Origin: Capnocytophaga haemolytica
Lineage (GTDB): Bacteria; Bacteroidota; Bacteroidia; Flavobacteriales; Flavobacteriaceae
NCBI RefSeq assembly: GCF_001553545.1
Contig: NZ_CP014227.1
Coordinates: 2,276,501 to 2,340,500 of the forward strand
Length of the DNA stretch: 64,000 nt
Reading direction: 5' to 3'
Under the pieces are notes generated by a model, which was not told the DNA's origin, did not search any database, and saw only the letters and a program-made list of their open reading frames with translations. Positions 44,709-54,872 of the stretch are shown one piece after another. A program made the translations under genes and the position numbers. Numbering within the stretch: position 1 is the first letter of the stretch; the number at the start of each line of letters is the position of its first letter.

Positions 44709-46142
44709 CTACTGTCGTAGCGTCTTCAATATCCAAATATTTGAATTAGCAAACTCAGGGCGCTTAAGCAGACCCAAGAGTACCTCGCTGGCATCCTCAC
44801 GCGTTTGATAAGCTTGGTTTACGTAGACATAAGTCATATTTTCACGCAGCGGATTGACAAACGAGCTCACATTTACACCCAAGTTGCGCACCATCTTCTG
44901 CAATTCGTAGGCGCCACGCGGATTGCGGAACACGCCAATGACCACGTAGTAACCTTCGGCGAGATTATCCACTTTTACTTCCTCAACCCTTATCTGGCGC
45001 TGAGGTTGAGGCTTCTGAGGCGCAGGCTGAGTGGTTTCGGTAGCCGTTGTCGGCGTTTCGCTCACCGTTACCGTAGGAGTAACGACTTTTGGCTCAGGAG
45101 GAGTCACAACTTCTGGTTTTTTCTGCTCTTGCTCGCGTTTCCGTGCCTCTTCAGCCAGTCGGCGTTCCCTTTCACGCTCTTTTTGCTTCCTTTTTTCGAT
45201 TGCTTGACGATATAACTGGTGATGCTTGCCGCCAAATTGATAAGACACCAACACGTCGTAACTTCCGCCCGACTCAGCCACGTATGATGCCAAACTTTGC
45301 TCATAGCCAAAGCCTACGCTCAGATGTGAAGCGATATTAAATCCCAAACCACCGAAAGCGCCGTATTTTTGGTCGTAACCAGCGTACGCCCACCCGATTT
45401 TAGTGTCGAGCATCGCGTGTCCGCCCAATTGGAAGTTATCAACGGTCTTTTTACCTTTAACTAAGAGGTAAAGTGTTGCATCTTCGAGCAATCCGTTAGG
45501 GGTATCGAACTCTTTTTGATACATTAAGTGGGTTGTCAGCGATTTTTCGCGGAAAGGCACCGCCATTTCCTTCTGGGAGAAGGCATAATCGAGTAAATTC
45601 TCGGCAGTTACCCCAAAATGTATCTGATTGAAGTTGATATCAAAGCCTGGCTGGATGTTTATAATCGTAGTAGGCTTTGAATTCTCGATGAGCGGGTCGA
45701 CAGCATTGGAGATGACCTTTCCTTTGTCGATACCACTGCGAGCAAATACCACATTGATACCCAAACGCAGGAAGTTGTCGTCGGAAATCTCCACCTGATG
45801 GACGTAGTTGCCCAACAAGCCCGTGTTTGTAAGGATGGCAGCCTTGCGCTGGAAGACCATCCCGTGAGCCATATTGTTGTCGTTCCACTTTTTGCCGTAT
45901 GATAGCCCAAAAGTGCTGAAGTTGCTCTTATCTAAGCCCATCCACTGCTTTCTATGATAGAACGTGATCTGCGATTCGTTGAGATTAAATATCGGAAAAG
46001 CAGGATTCATCAAAAAAGTATTGTATTTCACTGCCGTATGCCCAGGCATTTCGTAAGGCAGGTAATATCCACCATCTTGTGCTCGCAAAAACTGAACACA
46101 AAAGGCTAAAACACATATTATAAGTATCTTTTTAGTTTTCAT
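44709..46142 (-). CDS. PorP/SprF-like T9SS membrane protein with C-terminal SPOR-like domain
   Basis: 477 residues from ATG 46142 (the longer reading would need a TTG at 46148). Signal peptide ends LRAQDGGYYLP. Residues about 20-300 form an outer-membrane barrel of the PorP/SprF type (NTFLMNPAFPIFNLNESQ, YRKQW-like segment HRKQWMGLDKS, GLGFNIASHLSVGFGYE). A charged coiled region (EKRKQKERERERRLAEEARK) and a Pro/Thr linker follow, then a terminal domain of about 80 residues (YYVVIGVFRNPRGAYELQKM) resembling SPOR, which binds denuded peptidoglycan. PorP/SprF proteins are usually needed to export a neighbouring type B cargo, here the gene 8 bp upstream. Confidence 0.88.
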   Translation of the reverse strand: MKTKKILIICVLAFCVQFLRAQDGGYYLPYEMPGHTAVKYNTFLMNPAFPIFNLNESQITFYHRKQWMGLDKSNFSTFGLSYGKKWNDNNMAHGMVFQRKAAILTNTGLLGNYVHQVEISDDNFLRLGINVVFARSGIDKGKVISNAVDPLIENSKPTTIINIQPGFDINFNQIHFGVTAENLLDYAFSQKEMAVPFREKSLTTHLMYQKEFDTPNGLLEDATLYLLVKGKKTVDNFQLGGHAMLDTKIGWAYAGYDQKYGAFGGLGFNIASHLSVGFGYEQSLASYVAESGGSYDVLVSYQFGGKHHQLYRQAIEKRKQKERERERRLAEEARKREQEQKKPEVVTPPEPKVVTPTVTVSETPTTATETTQPAPQKPQPQRQIRVEEVKVDNLAEGYYVVIGVFRNPRGAYELQKMVRNLGVNVSSFVNPLRENMTYVYVNQAYQTREDASEVLLGLLKRPEFANSNIWILKTLRQ

Positions 46143-46150
46143 ATCCAATT

Positions 46151-49100
46151 TTATCTAAGAATAGTAATGGTTCCTTTTTCGTCGGCATCTCCACCTTTAA
46201 TAGTATAGATGTATATCAGTGCGCGGTTGCCTAAATCCTTAAAAGTATTCTCATTAGGCCAGTTATTCTGGTAATTGGTGGTCGAAAGCACCTCTTTACC
46301 CTCTGGCGAATAGATCGTCACCTTTATATTAGGACTGATGTATTTTTCAGGGATCTCCCACGTGTCATTGATGCCATCGCCGTTAGGAGTAACGATGTTA
46401 GGCAGCTTATCAACCGTGTAGATCTTGATTTCAAACGGCAACTCGTTGGTTCCTGCCGATGGGCACGAATCTTCCTTGAGAACATAGCTGCCAGCCATAT
46501 CCTCTGAAGTTATTTCAAGGATACTGCCGTATTTCATCGAGTTATCCGATTGTTTTACCCACACAAACTTATTTCCACCGAGGGCTTCTAACTTTTGCCC
46601 GACTTTCAGCTGAAGTGTGCGCTCACGTTGCGAACTTGACTGATGAATTGTCACCGAAGCCGTAGCGGAGACGATACGGATCTTCAAACCGCCAGCCACG
46701 TACTTCGCCACCTTAATATGAGCGCGCTTAGGGCATCCGCCGTTGTTGATTTCTAGATAATACTCAGCTGTTTTGGTAACCACAAGGCTATAAGTCTCGT
46801 TGCCCACAGGAGTATCGTTGGTATAGTTAGAACTTGTCACTTCATACCATTGATAAGAGTAGCTATCGGCAGCCGAAGCCTCAGGGTCGAAGCTCGTAGG
46901 AGCTACTGTAAGGGTAAGAGTTCCTCCTTCACATAAGTAAACCGTTCCTTTGGTGCCTTCTGGAGTTGAGACCTCAAAATCAGGAATAGGCTCGAATGAT
47001 ATCGTCTTAGGAGTAGATGTTTTCACAAGAGTGCCATACTTCACATTTATTGCATATTGAGCGGCATCGGCATTGCCCGCACGAGGCACAACAAGCTGAC
47101 GTGATGTAGCACCTGCTATGTCATTGCCGTCTTTCGTCCACTGCAGGGTAAAATATTGGAAGTCGCTCTTGTTTACCTCCACTTTATCGCCGCTGGTAAG
47201 CTCTACTACGATTTTTTGCAGCTCCAAAGTAGTTTGCTGGCGCGTTTCGCAATCTGTAGAAGGCAAAGTCTTCATTTTCACCTCTGCAATCTTATTAATC
47301 TCCTCGTAATACACAGGTCCTAACTCAATCGACTTTCCTGCACAATCACCCGTATCAGTAAGCTTCACTTGATAGATCCCTGCCGAAGTAATATTCAACT
47401 GAGCACTTGTTTCGCCAGTAAGCACATTGCCATCCTTTTTCCACTCAATAGTAGGTGTCGCCATACGATACGAGACCGCTAAAGACGTTGCTTTTGTCGG
47501 GAAGAAGATTTCTTTGGTATTTACTGCAGGGTTAAACTCCGCTGACACAGCTCTTTTGAGCACTACCAACAAGTTAGATGTCGCAGGGCAACCACTGCCA
47601 CTTGAGCCAGCTGCCACATAGTAAACCCCCGAAGCATTCGTATTATATGAAGTCATCCCCATGCCTTGCGCCACTTTCACATTGTCTTTATACCAAGTAT
47701 AGGTAGCTGCTGGCGTAGCGCCTGTGGTAACTGTAAGGGTCACTGTATCATCACAGAACTCAAGGTTAGCAGCCCCACCGTTGATCTTCAAAGCATCGGT
47801 ATTTACCAATTGTAAATCCAATTCATTCGATTCAGGAATCGCAGGAAAGCCCGTAGCACCCACCTTAAGTCGGTATAAGCCATTCTGAGTGGCACTTGTA
47901 CGCTCTAAATCCTCAGTAGTAGCACCTGCTACATCAGTAAAGGTACTCCCTGAGCCACCGTTATATTGCCATTGAAAAGTAAATGAAGAGTAATCTGCAG
48001 GGTCAATAGTAAGCTCAGAAGCTCCCGCTGTAGCCACTATTTTATCCACAGTTAGGGTTATTTTATCATAGGTGCAGTGTTGATAAGCAGTCTTCATCTT
48101 AGCAGAAACCTTAAAAGAACTCGGTGCTTTGATCTCGTACTCAGCTGTAGCCGAACCCGCACAAGATCCCGACTGGCTTACCTCTACTTTATATTTACCT
48201 GCTGCTGTCGCCTGATAAGTAGCTGCTGTTGCTCCTGTGATTTCTGTTCCATCCTTAAACCACTTATAAGTAGGTGTCTGAGCCGTAGTTTCAGCGGTGA
48301 GTGTCTTCTGCTTCCCTGGCATAATCACATCACCACTATCTGACTTAATTGAAGCAGTAAACCCATCTTTATGTTTGATCTCCACCTCATTGGAACGAGA
48401 AGTACAGCTCCCTCCGCTACCTGTATCTATCTCTACCGAATATTTACCCGCAGCGTTATTAGGTGCTGAAACCGTATAAGTATTCTGCCCTGTAGTCTCA
48501 CCAATCTTAGTACCATTGCGTAGCCACGTATATTTATAGGAAGGGTCGCTCAGGTTTGCGGTAAGTGTAAAACTCTCTGAGCTACAAATTTCAGTAGCTG
48601 ATGCACTCAGGTTCACCGTTGAAGCTCCTCCCACAGTAACTACCACATTATTAGATCGTGTAGTGTACGAACCCGAACAGCGTCCGTATTCCACCTCAAC
48701 ATAATACGTACCTGCCGCACTGACTGTATACTTGGAGGTTGTCGCACCAGCAATCAACACATTATCCTTATACCAGCGATAAGCTCCAGCAGTTGAAGGC
48801 TGTGCTGCCAGCTCTTTACTATGTCCAGGACAAAGAGATACATTTGCCACTCGCCCATTGAGCACCAATGGAGAGGTAACACTCGCATAATACGCCTCAA
48901 ACTCTTCACCTCCTCCAGCATCTTTTACAATGATCTCTTTGGCTGGATTCGTACTACGTACGCGAATTCTATACTTCTTCCCCGATGTATTGGCAGGAAA
49001 TGATATATTAACAGATACTTCTGGGGCAATATTTTGATTTGTTATCTCTTTCAATACCACAGGGTTGGCAAAGCTGCCATTAGCATTTGAAAGTTCTACA

Positions 49101-49300
49101 TAAAATTTATTAGTTGCCTCTGGCCAAGGAGGTTGCCAACGGAATTTAATATTGAAGCTATTAAAATCCGATCTTGCACAAGCAAAATTGAAAGGTCTTG
49201 TCGCAGTAGCAAATCCTTGCGTCTGTGCCTGTACCATCATATTGGTAAAAAGCATTAAGAACAACAAAACCAATCGGTTAAAAACTAATTTTACTTTCAT
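46151..49300 (-). CDS. Giant Ig-like surface protein with T9SS type B (CHU_C) sorting domain
   Basis: 1049 residues. Signal peptide ends MMVQAQ. The body is a chain of about eight to ten Ig/PKD-like domains with repeated motifs such as AYRWYKDNVLIAGATTSKYT, TYKWFKDGTEITGATAATYQ and FTLQWTKDGNDIAGATSRQL, each near a Cys. It ends in the gliding-motility/CHU_C domain: LPNIVTPNGDGINDTWEIPE, VTIYSPEGKEVL and YIYTIKGGD. That domain sends the protein through the type IX system to the surface. It lies in an operon with the PorP-like gene. Probably an adhesin or motility-related surface polymer; ligand unknown. Confidence 0.92.
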   Translation of the reverse strand: MKVKLVFNRLVLLFLMLFTNMMVQAQTQGFATATRPFNFACARSDFNSFNIKFRWQPPWPEATNKFYVELSNANGSFANPVVLKEITNQNIAPEVSVNISFPANTSGKKYRIRVRSTNPAKEIIVKDAGGGEEFEAYYASVTSPLVLNGRVANVSLCPGHSKELAAQPSTAGAYRWYKDNVLIAGATTSKYTVSAAGTYYVEVEYGRCSGSYTTRSNNVVVTVGGASTVNLSASATEICSSESFTLTANLSDPSYKYTWLRNGTKIGETTGQNTYTVSAPNNAAGKYSVEIDTGSGGSCTSRSNEVEIKHKDGFTASIKSDSGDVIMPGKQKTLTAETTAQTPTYKWFKDGTEITGATAATYQATAAGKYKVEVSQSGSCAGSATAEYEIKAPSSFKVSAKMKTAYQHCTYDKITLTVDKIVATAGASELTIDPADYSSFTFQWQYNGGSGSTFTDVAGATTEDLERTSATQNGLYRLKVGATGFPAIPESNELDLQLVNTDALKINGGAANLEFCDDTVTLTVTTGATPAATYTWYKDNVKVAQGMGMTSYNTNASGVYYVAAGSSGSGCPATSNLLVVLKRAVSAEFNPAVNTKEIFFPTKATSLAVSYRMATPTIEWKKDGNVLTGETSAQLNITSAGIYQVKLTDTGDCAGKSIELGPVYYEEINKIAEVKMKTLPSTDCETRQQTTLELQKIVVELTSGDKVEVNKSDFQYFTLQWTKDGNDIAGATSRQLVVPRAGNADAAQYAINVKYGTLVKTSTPKTISFEPIPDFEVSTPEGTKGTVYLCEGGTLTLTVAPTSFDPEASAADSYSYQWYEVTSSNYTNDTPVGNETYSLVVTKTAEYYLEINNGGCPKRAHIKVAKYVAGGLKIRIVSATASVTIHQSSSQRERTLQLKVGQKLEALGGNKFVWVKQSDNSMKYGSILEITSEDMAGSYVLKEDSCPSAGTNELPFEIKIYTVDKLPNIVTPNGDGINDTWEIPEKYISPNIKVTIYSPEGKEVLSTTNYQNNWPNENTFKDLGNRALIYIYTIKGGDADEKGTITILR

Positions 49301-49364
49301 TTCACAAAAATCTTTTTATTAAACATTGCTAGAAACATTTGTCTTCTCGACACTATATGCGATA

Positions 49365-49372
49365 CAAAAGTA
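49365..49372 (-). promoter_or_regulatory. -7 box of the Ig-like/PorP operon
   Basis: Minus-strand TACTTTTG, perfect TAnnTTTG, about 65 bases upstream of the ATG, with a TTTTTG-like run 16 bp further up. Confidence 0.55.
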
Positions 49373-49821
49373 CAAAAAATATCCATAACAAAAACATTAC
49401 GTATTTATTTTTTACACAAATACACTACTTTTCTTAAAAAAACATCTCATTTTTAACATTTTTAAAATTATCATATTTACTATAAAATCAGATAATAAAT
49501 AAATATATAATCATATAAAATATATAAAACTTTAAAAAATAAAAATTATATCAAATTTTATAAAAATAAATAAATGAGAAATAAAGACTTTTAAAGAAAT
49601 GTTAATTAAGAAAATTTTAAGAAATAAAATAATTCATTTTCTACAATAAAACAGAAATCTACCTACCAAAAAAAGCAAAATACATTTTCCATTAACAAAA
49701 AACAGTTATCCCCTATTAAACAAGAATATAAATTACACTCATAACATAAACTATCTCAGCCAAAAAGCAAAAAGTAAATATTAAATTCTTTAATTCATTA
49801 TCCCATTATCTAAAAAAAATG
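49373..49821. other. AT-rich divergent intergenic region
   Basis: About 450 bases of very AT-rich sequence between two divergent promoters. Runs of A and T, no supported ORF, no clear repeat or hairpin. Confidence 0.5.
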
Positions 49822-49829
49822 TATCTTTG
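49822..49829 (+). promoter_or_regulatory. -7 box of purC
   Basis: TATCTTTG, perfect TAnnTTTG, 28 bases before the ATG. No clear -33 TTG. Confidence 0.55.
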
Positions 49830-49857
49830 CCACGATTTTATAACCAAACTCAGATAG

Positions 49858-50808
49858 ATGATGAACACAATAACAAAAACTAACTTTAAGTTTCCTAAAC
49901 AAAAATCTGTTTATAGAGGAAAGGTACGTGATATATACACACTGAAAGACAACACCTTAATAATGATTGCTACCGACCGCATCTCTGCCTTTGATGTGGT
50001 GCTGCCTAAGGGTATCCCCTATAAGGGGCAAATACTAAACCAAATAGCAACTCGTGCACTTCAAGAAACCGAAGACATTGTTCCTAACTGGCTTATTGCC
50101 ACTCCCGATCCCAATGTATCTATTGGTCAATTATGTGAGCCTTTTAAGGTAGAAATGGTTATCCGAGGATATTTAGCAGGACACGCAGCACGAGTTTACA
50201 AAGATGGTAAGCGCATTTTAGCAGGAGTACCCCTCCCTGAGGGCTTACAGGAAAATGACCTTTTCCCACAACACCCCATCATCACACCTTCTACAAAGGC
50301 TGAAAACGGGCTCCACGATGAAGATATTTCTCGAGAAGACCTTATCCGAAAAGGAATTATCAGTGAAAAGGATTATAGCCAGATAGAGAAATACACCTAC
50401 GCTCTCTTTGCACGCGGCACCGAAATAGCCAAGAAAAAAGGACTATTATTAGTAGACACTAAATACGAATTTGGGAAAACAGCTGATGGTACCATTGTCC
50501 TTATCGACGAAATTCACACTCCAGACTCCTCTCGCTATTTCTATGCTGAGGGTTATGAAGAACGTCAAGAAAATGGAGAGCCTCAAAAGCAACTCTCAAA
50601 GGAATTTGTACGTCAGTGGTTGCTATCACAAGGTTTCCACGGAAAGAAAGGGCAAAAAGCCCCTGAGATGAGCGATACCTTTGTTGCTTCTGTATCCGAT
50701 CGCTATATCGAACTCTATGAGCGAATTATGGGTGAACGCTTCCTCCCTGCTGACACTTCAGATATTGAATATCGTATCCATGAGAATATTATGAATTATT
50801 TACGATAG
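49858..50808 (+). CDS. purC: Phosphoribosylaminoimidazole-succinocarboxamide synthase
   Basis: SAICAR synthase, which joins aspartate to CAIR with ATP in purine synthesis. 316 residues, the longer type as against the roughly 240 of E. coli. Motifs: [60 protein letters not shown] and [20 protein letters not shown], ending with the PDSSRYF segment. The first of two adjacent ATG codons is used. 4 bp ahead of folK-dNK, so likely one operon of nucleotide and folate synthesis. Confidence 0.96.
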   Translation: MMNTITKTNFKFPKQKSVYRGKVRDIYTLKDNTLIMIATDRISAFDVVLPKGIPYKGQILNQIATRALQETEDIVPNWLIATPDPNVSIGQLCEPFKVEMVIRGYLAGHAARVYKDGKRILAGVPLPEGLQENDLFPQHPIITPSTKAENGLHDEDISREDLIRKGIISEKDYSQIEKYTYALFARGTEIAKKKGLLLVDTKYEFGKTADGTIVLIDEIHTPDSSRYFYAEGYEERQENGEPQKQLSKEFVRQWLLSQGFHGKKGQKAPEMSDTFVASVSDRYIELYERIMGERFLPADTSDIEYRIHENIMNYLR

Positions 50809-50812
50809 GGAG

Positions 50813-51958
50813 ATGAAACACGAACTATATCTCTCATTAGGAAGCAACCTTGGCAACCGCATAGGCTATCTGCAACAAGCCTTAGACGCTATCTACGAGC
50901 GCATTGGCGATACTTTGCTGGTAGCCCCTCTATATGAAACCCCTGCGTGGGGGTTCAGTGGAGAGCCATTTCTCAACACCTGCGTAAAAGTAGCTACTAT
51001 CCTTACACCTGCACAGGTATTGCGTCAATTGCTTACTATTGAACAACTCTTTGGGCGTAAACGAAACCAATCCGCTCAAGGCTACCAATCGCGAACCATA
51101 GATATTGATATATTGCTTTATGATGATGAGATAATCCTTGACACAGACCTAACTGTGCCCCATCCAAAGATGCTACATCGGAAGTTTGTGCTTGTACCTC
51201 TTACTGCAATTGCTGGAGAAAAAGCACATCCAATATCCCATAAAACTATCAGAGAATTAGCGGCTACTACCAACGATACTTCCGATATTCACGAGTTGAA
51301 AGAACACTTAACAAACCCAATGGAGCGATCACCTTTTCTTCACTATAAATACATTGCCATTGAGGGAAATATAGGTTCTGGTAAGACAACTTTATCAACA
51401 ATGATAGCCGAAGATTTTAACGCAAAACTCATCTTAGAGCAATTCTCTGATAATCCTTTCTTGCCAAAGTTTTACGAAGAACCTGATCGTTATGGCCTAC
51501 AACTTGAGATGTCTTTTCTCTTAGAGCGCTACCAGCAGATGTCTGGTCAGCTCACACAAACCGATCTCTTCAAAGAGTTTGTGGTCTCCGACTACGACAT
51601 CTTCAAGTCACTCATATTCTCACAAATCAATCTTGATGAGGATGATTTTATGCTTTACCGAAAGTTCTTCTACACTCTTTACAGTCAGATTATTAAACCT
51701 GACGTTTACGTATTTCTTTACCAGAATACTGATAGACTTTTGGAAAACATCAAAAAGCGCGGGCGTGATTATGAGCAAAACATCTCACCTAACTATTTAA
51801 AGAAAATCCATTCAGGCTACTTGGATTTCATACAAAAGAACGTGAACATCAACTCGTTAATTATTGATGTTACTGAATTAGATTTCGTTAAATACCCTTC
51901 CGACTACAACTTGATTATTGACCAAATACGAGCGCATAAGTCTATCATTAAAAAATAA
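50813..51958 (+). CDS. folK: HPPK-deoxynucleoside kinase fusion protein
   Basis: Two enzymes in one 381-residue chain. Residues 1 to about 160 are HPPK, which pyrophosphorylates hydroxymethyldihydropterin in folate synthesis (LSLGSNLGNR, YETPAWGFSGEPFLNTCV, RTIDIDILLYDD with Asp97 and Asp99, VPHPKMLHRKFVL). Residues about 175-381 are a deoxynucleoside kinase (P-loop EGNIGSGKT at 184-192, then QLEMSFLLERYQQ, VVSDYDIFKSLIF and KRGRDYEQNI), which salvages deoxynucleosides. The frame is unbroken. This fusion occurs in other Flavobacteriia as far as I recall. It follows purC by 4 bp. Confidence 0.93.
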   Translation: MKHELYLSLGSNLGNRIGYLQQALDAIYERIGDTLLVAPLYETPAWGFSGEPFLNTCVKVATILTPAQVLRQLLTIEQLFGRKRNQSAQGYQSRTIDIDILLYDDEIILDTDLTVPHPKMLHRKFVLVPLTAIAGEKAHPISHKTIRELAATTNDTSDIHELKEHLTNPMERSPFLHYKYIAIEGNIGSGKTTLSTMIAEDFNAKLILEQFSDNPFLPKFYEEPDRYGLQLEMSFLLERYQQMSGQLTQTDLFKEFVVSDYDIFKSLIFSQINLDEDDFMLYRKFFYTLYSQIIKPDVYVFLYQNTDRLLENIKKRGRDYEQNISPNYLKKIHSGYLDFIQKNVNINSLIIDVTELDFVKYPSDYNLIIDQIRAHKSIIKK

Positions 51959-51977
51959 GGAAGTAAGAACTACTTCC
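51959..51977. terminator. Small hairpin between convergent folK and uvrA
   Basis: GGAAGTA (51959-51965) pairs with TACTTCC (51971-51977), overlapping the uvrA stop codon. Weak T-tail. Confidence 0.45.
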
Positions 51978-54726
51978 CAAAATCTAAATATTTCCCCGTA
52001 TAACTCTTCTTATTCTTTGCTATCTCCTCAGGCGTACCCTGAGCAATGACTTCACCGCCCCTGTCGCCGCCGTCTTGCCCTAAGTCGATGACGTAGTCGG
52101 CACTCTTTATCATCTCTACATTGTGCTCGATAACCACCACCGAATGCCCTTTCTCAATCAGGGCTTGCAGCGATTGCAGCAGCTTGCGTATGTCGTGGAA
52201 GTGCAGCCCTGTGGTAGGCTCGTCAAAGATAAAGAGCACTTTCTCCTTGCTATCCGATTTCGAGAGAAAGGACGCCAGCTTAATGCGCTGTGCCTCACCT
52301 CCTGAGAGTGTTGAGGAGGATTGCCCGAGTGTTACGTACCCCAACCCTACATCTTGCAGAGGTTTGAGCTTAGCGGCTATCTTAGGCTGAGCATTTGTCG
52401 CAAAAAACGCTACCGCCTCGTCAATGGTAGTATTCAGCAGCTCATCGATGTTCTTTCCGCCAAAGGTTACTTCCAGTACTTCCTTCTTAAAACGCTTGCC
52501 GCCGCACGCCTCGCAGGTGAGGTGCACATCTGCCATAAATTGCATCTCAACGGTGATCTCCCCCTCGCCTTTGCACACCTCACAACGCCCTCCATCGATG
52601 TTGAACGAGAAGTGCTTTGCCTGAAAGCCCCTGAGTTTCGAGAGCTTTTGGCTGGCGTAGAGTGCCCGTATATCGTCATACGCCTTGATGTAGGTGATAG
52701 GGTTCGAACGGGTCGATTTGCCAATGGGGTTCTGGTCTACAAACTCCACCGATTGCAATTGCTTATATTTGCCTTCTATACGCGTAAACTGCCCTATCTT
52801 CTCCCCGCCCAAGTCCAGCTCCTTTTGCAGGGCTGGGTAGAGTATTTTCTTCACCAAGGTCGATTTACCACTGCCCGAGACGCCCGTAACCACAGTGAGC
52901 ATATCCAGCGGGAAAGTAACGTCTATATTCTTTAAGTTATTCTCACGGCAGCCTACCAACGTGATGTAATGGGGCGAGTTGCGCCGCTCGGTGGGTACTT
53001 CTATCTTCATCCGACCGCTGAGATACTGCCCTGTGAGGCTATCGGCTTTCAGGAGCGTATCGTACGTGCCTTCTGCCACTACCTCACCACCGTGCACACC
53101 TGCCTCAGGACCAATATCGATGATGTAATCCGCAGCCTTCATTATGTCGGCATCGTGCTCCACTACCACCACCGTATTGCCCAAGTCGCGCAGGGATTGG
53201 AGCACCCCGATGAGCTTCTCGGTGTCCTTAGGGTGCAGTCCAATGCTGGGCTCGTCTAAGATATACATCGAGCCTACGAGGCTACTACCCAGCGATGTAG
53301 CCAAGTTAATACGCTGGCTCTCGCCTCCTGATAGGCTATTCGACTTGCGGTTGAGCGTGAGGTAACCCAGCCCCACATCGAGCAGGAACTGTATGCGGTT
53401 ATTGATTTCCACCAATAGCCGCTTGGCCACTTCCCGTTCGTAATCGGTGAGTGCTATGGTCTTAAAGAACTGTTGCAGCTCCTCAATGGAGATTTCCACC
53501 AAGTCGGAAATGCTCTTCCCGTTGATTTTCACATAGTCTGCTTCGGGGCGCAAGCGGCGTCCGTGGCAGGCATCGCAACGCGTCTTACCGCGATAGCGCG
53601 CCAAGAGCACGCGGTTCTGTATCTTATAGCTCTTCTCTTCGAGTTCCTTGAAGAAGTCCGTAAGCCCCGTAAAATACTCATTACCCTTCCATACGAGTCG
53701 CTTTTGGGCAGCGGTGAGCTCATACCAAGGCTTGTGTATCGGAAAATCGAATTTATAGGCATTATTCACCAATTGGTCTTTAAACCAACCCATAGTCTCG
53801 CCGCGCCAAGGGTAGATACAGCCCTCATATACCGATAGCCCCGTGTTAGGGACAATCAGTTCCTCGTCTAAGCCTATCGTATCGCCATAGCCCTCGCACT
53901 TGGGGCAAGCCCCATAAGGATTGTTAAAGCTAAACAGATGCACATTAGGCTCTAAAAAGGTGATGCCGTCTGCCTCAAACTTATTGCTAAAATGCAGCAC
54001 CTTCCCCGTACCGACCTCCTGTAGGGCGCACTCGCCTTTGCCCTCAAAGAAAGCCGTATCCACCGCGTCTGCCAAGCGATGCGCAAAGTCCTCAGTGTGC
54101 GACACTACCACGCGGTCTACCACTAAAGCAAAGTCGCCTTCCACTTCGGGCAGCTCCTCATCGATGCGCAGCACCTCACCGCGGTACAAGATGCGCACAT
54201 AGCCCTGCTGCAAAAGCAATTGCAGTGCCTGCTGGGGCGTACGCCCATCGGGCAAATGTATAGGGGCGAGCAGCAGCAGCTTTTCCCGCTCTGGGTAAGC
54301 GAGTACCACATCTACCACATCGCTCACGCTGTGCCGCTTCACCTCCTGTCCCGAGACGGGCGAGTAGGTCTTGCCAATGCGCGCAAAGAGCAGTTTGAGG
54401 TAGTCGTATACCTCCGTGGAGGTGCCCACCGTAGAGCGCGGATTCGAGGTATTGACCTTCTGCTCGATGGCTATGGCAGGGGCAATCCCCACGATATTGT
54501 CTACCTTGGGCTTATCGAGCCGCCCGAGGAACTGTCGTGCATACGAAGAAAGGCTCTCCACATAGCGGCGTTGCCCCTCAGCATAGAGCGTATCAAACGC
54601 CAAAGACGACTTCCCACTACCCGACAAGCCCGTGATTACCACGAGTTTATTACGCGGAATACCCACGGTTATATCTTTCAAATTGTGCAACTTAGCACCC
54701 TTTATCAGTATCTCTTTTGTCTTCAT
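51970..54726 (-). CDS. uvrA: UvrABC excinuclease subunit A
   Basis: Damage-recognition ATPase of nucleotide excision repair. 918 residues from MKTKEILIKGAKLHNLKDIT. A longer frame reaches 54837, but the promoter (54735-54764) lies inside it, so the ATG at 54726 is used. Two ABC modules: Walker A GLSGSGKSS and GVSGSGKST, signatures SGGESQRINLA and SGGEAQRIKLA, Walker B YILDEPSIGLH and FIFDEPTTGLH. Zinc motifs include CDACHGRRL and the CEVCKGEGEI / CEACGGKRF pair. Complete and normal in length. Confidence 0.97.
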   Translation of the reverse strand: MKTKEILIKGAKLHNLKDITVGIPRNKLVVITGLSGSGKSSLAFDTLYAEGQRRYVESLSSYARQFLGRLDKPKVDNIVGIAPAIAIEQKVNTSNPRSTVGTSTEVYDYLKLLFARIGKTYSPVSGQEVKRHSVSDVVDVVLAYPEREKLLLLAPIHLPDGRTPQQALQLLLQQGYVRILYRGEVLRIDEELPEVEGDFALVVDRVVVSHTEDFAHRLADAVDTAFFEGKGECALQEVGTGKVLHFSNKFEADGITFLEPNVHLFSFNNPYGACPKCEGYGDTIGLDEELIVPNTGLSVYEGCIYPWRGETMGWFKDQLVNNAYKFDFPIHKPWYELTAAQKRLVWKGNEYFTGLTDFFKELEEKSYKIQNRVLLARYRGKTRCDACHGRRLRPEADYVKINGKSISDLVEISIEELQQFFKTIALTDYEREVAKRLLVEINNRIQFLLDVGLGYLTLNRKSNSLSGGESQRINLATSLGSSLVGSMYILDEPSIGLHPKDTEKLIGVLQSLRDLGNTVVVVEHDADIMKAADYIIDIGPEAGVHGGEVVAEGTYDTLLKADSLTGQYLSGRMKIEVPTERRNSPHYITLVGCRENNLKNIDVTFPLDMLTVVTGVSGSGKSTLVKKILYPALQKELDLGGEKIGQFTRIEGKYKQLQSVEFVDQNPIGKSTRSNPITYIKAYDDIRALYASQKLSKLRGFQAKHFSFNIDGGRCEVCKGEGEITVEMQFMADVHLTCEACGGKRFKKEVLEVTFGGKNIDELLNTTIDEAVAFFATNAQPKIAAKLKPLQDVGLGYVTLGQSSSTLSGGEAQRIKLASFLSKSDSKEKVLFIFDEPTTGLHFHDIRKLLQSLQALIEKGHSVVVIEHNVEMIKSADYVIDLGQDGGDRGGEVIAQGTPEEIAKNKKSYTGKYLDFGK

Positions 54727-54734
54727 TACGGGTG

Positions 54735-54764
54735 CAAAGGTACGGCTTTTTAGCATTATGGCAA
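54735..54764 (-). promoter_or_regulatory. Promoter of uvrA
   Basis: Minus-strand TACCTTTG (plus 54735-54742) with TTG (plus 54762-54764) 19 bp upstream. Sets the uvrA start at 54726. Confidence 0.75.
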
Positions 54765-54821
54765 TAGCTTTATTTGCATAAAAGTTCAAAAACAGCAAAA
54801 GCCCACCTACTACACAGCAAA

Positions 54822-54844
54822 AGAGCAGGCTTAACACCTGCTCT
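54822..54844 (-). terminator. Terminator of the GH130 gene
   Basis: AGAGCAGG (54822-54829) pairs with CCTGCTCT (54837-54844). On the minus strand the stem runs into TTTTG. Confidence 0.8.
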
Positions 54845-54872
54845 ATAATAAATTGTTTTCCTATGTATGTAC

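Noticed and set aside
54727..54837. Membrane-like N-terminal extension of UvrA
   Set aside because: The promoter lies inside this stretch and UvrA proteins start at the KTKEILIKGA-like segment.
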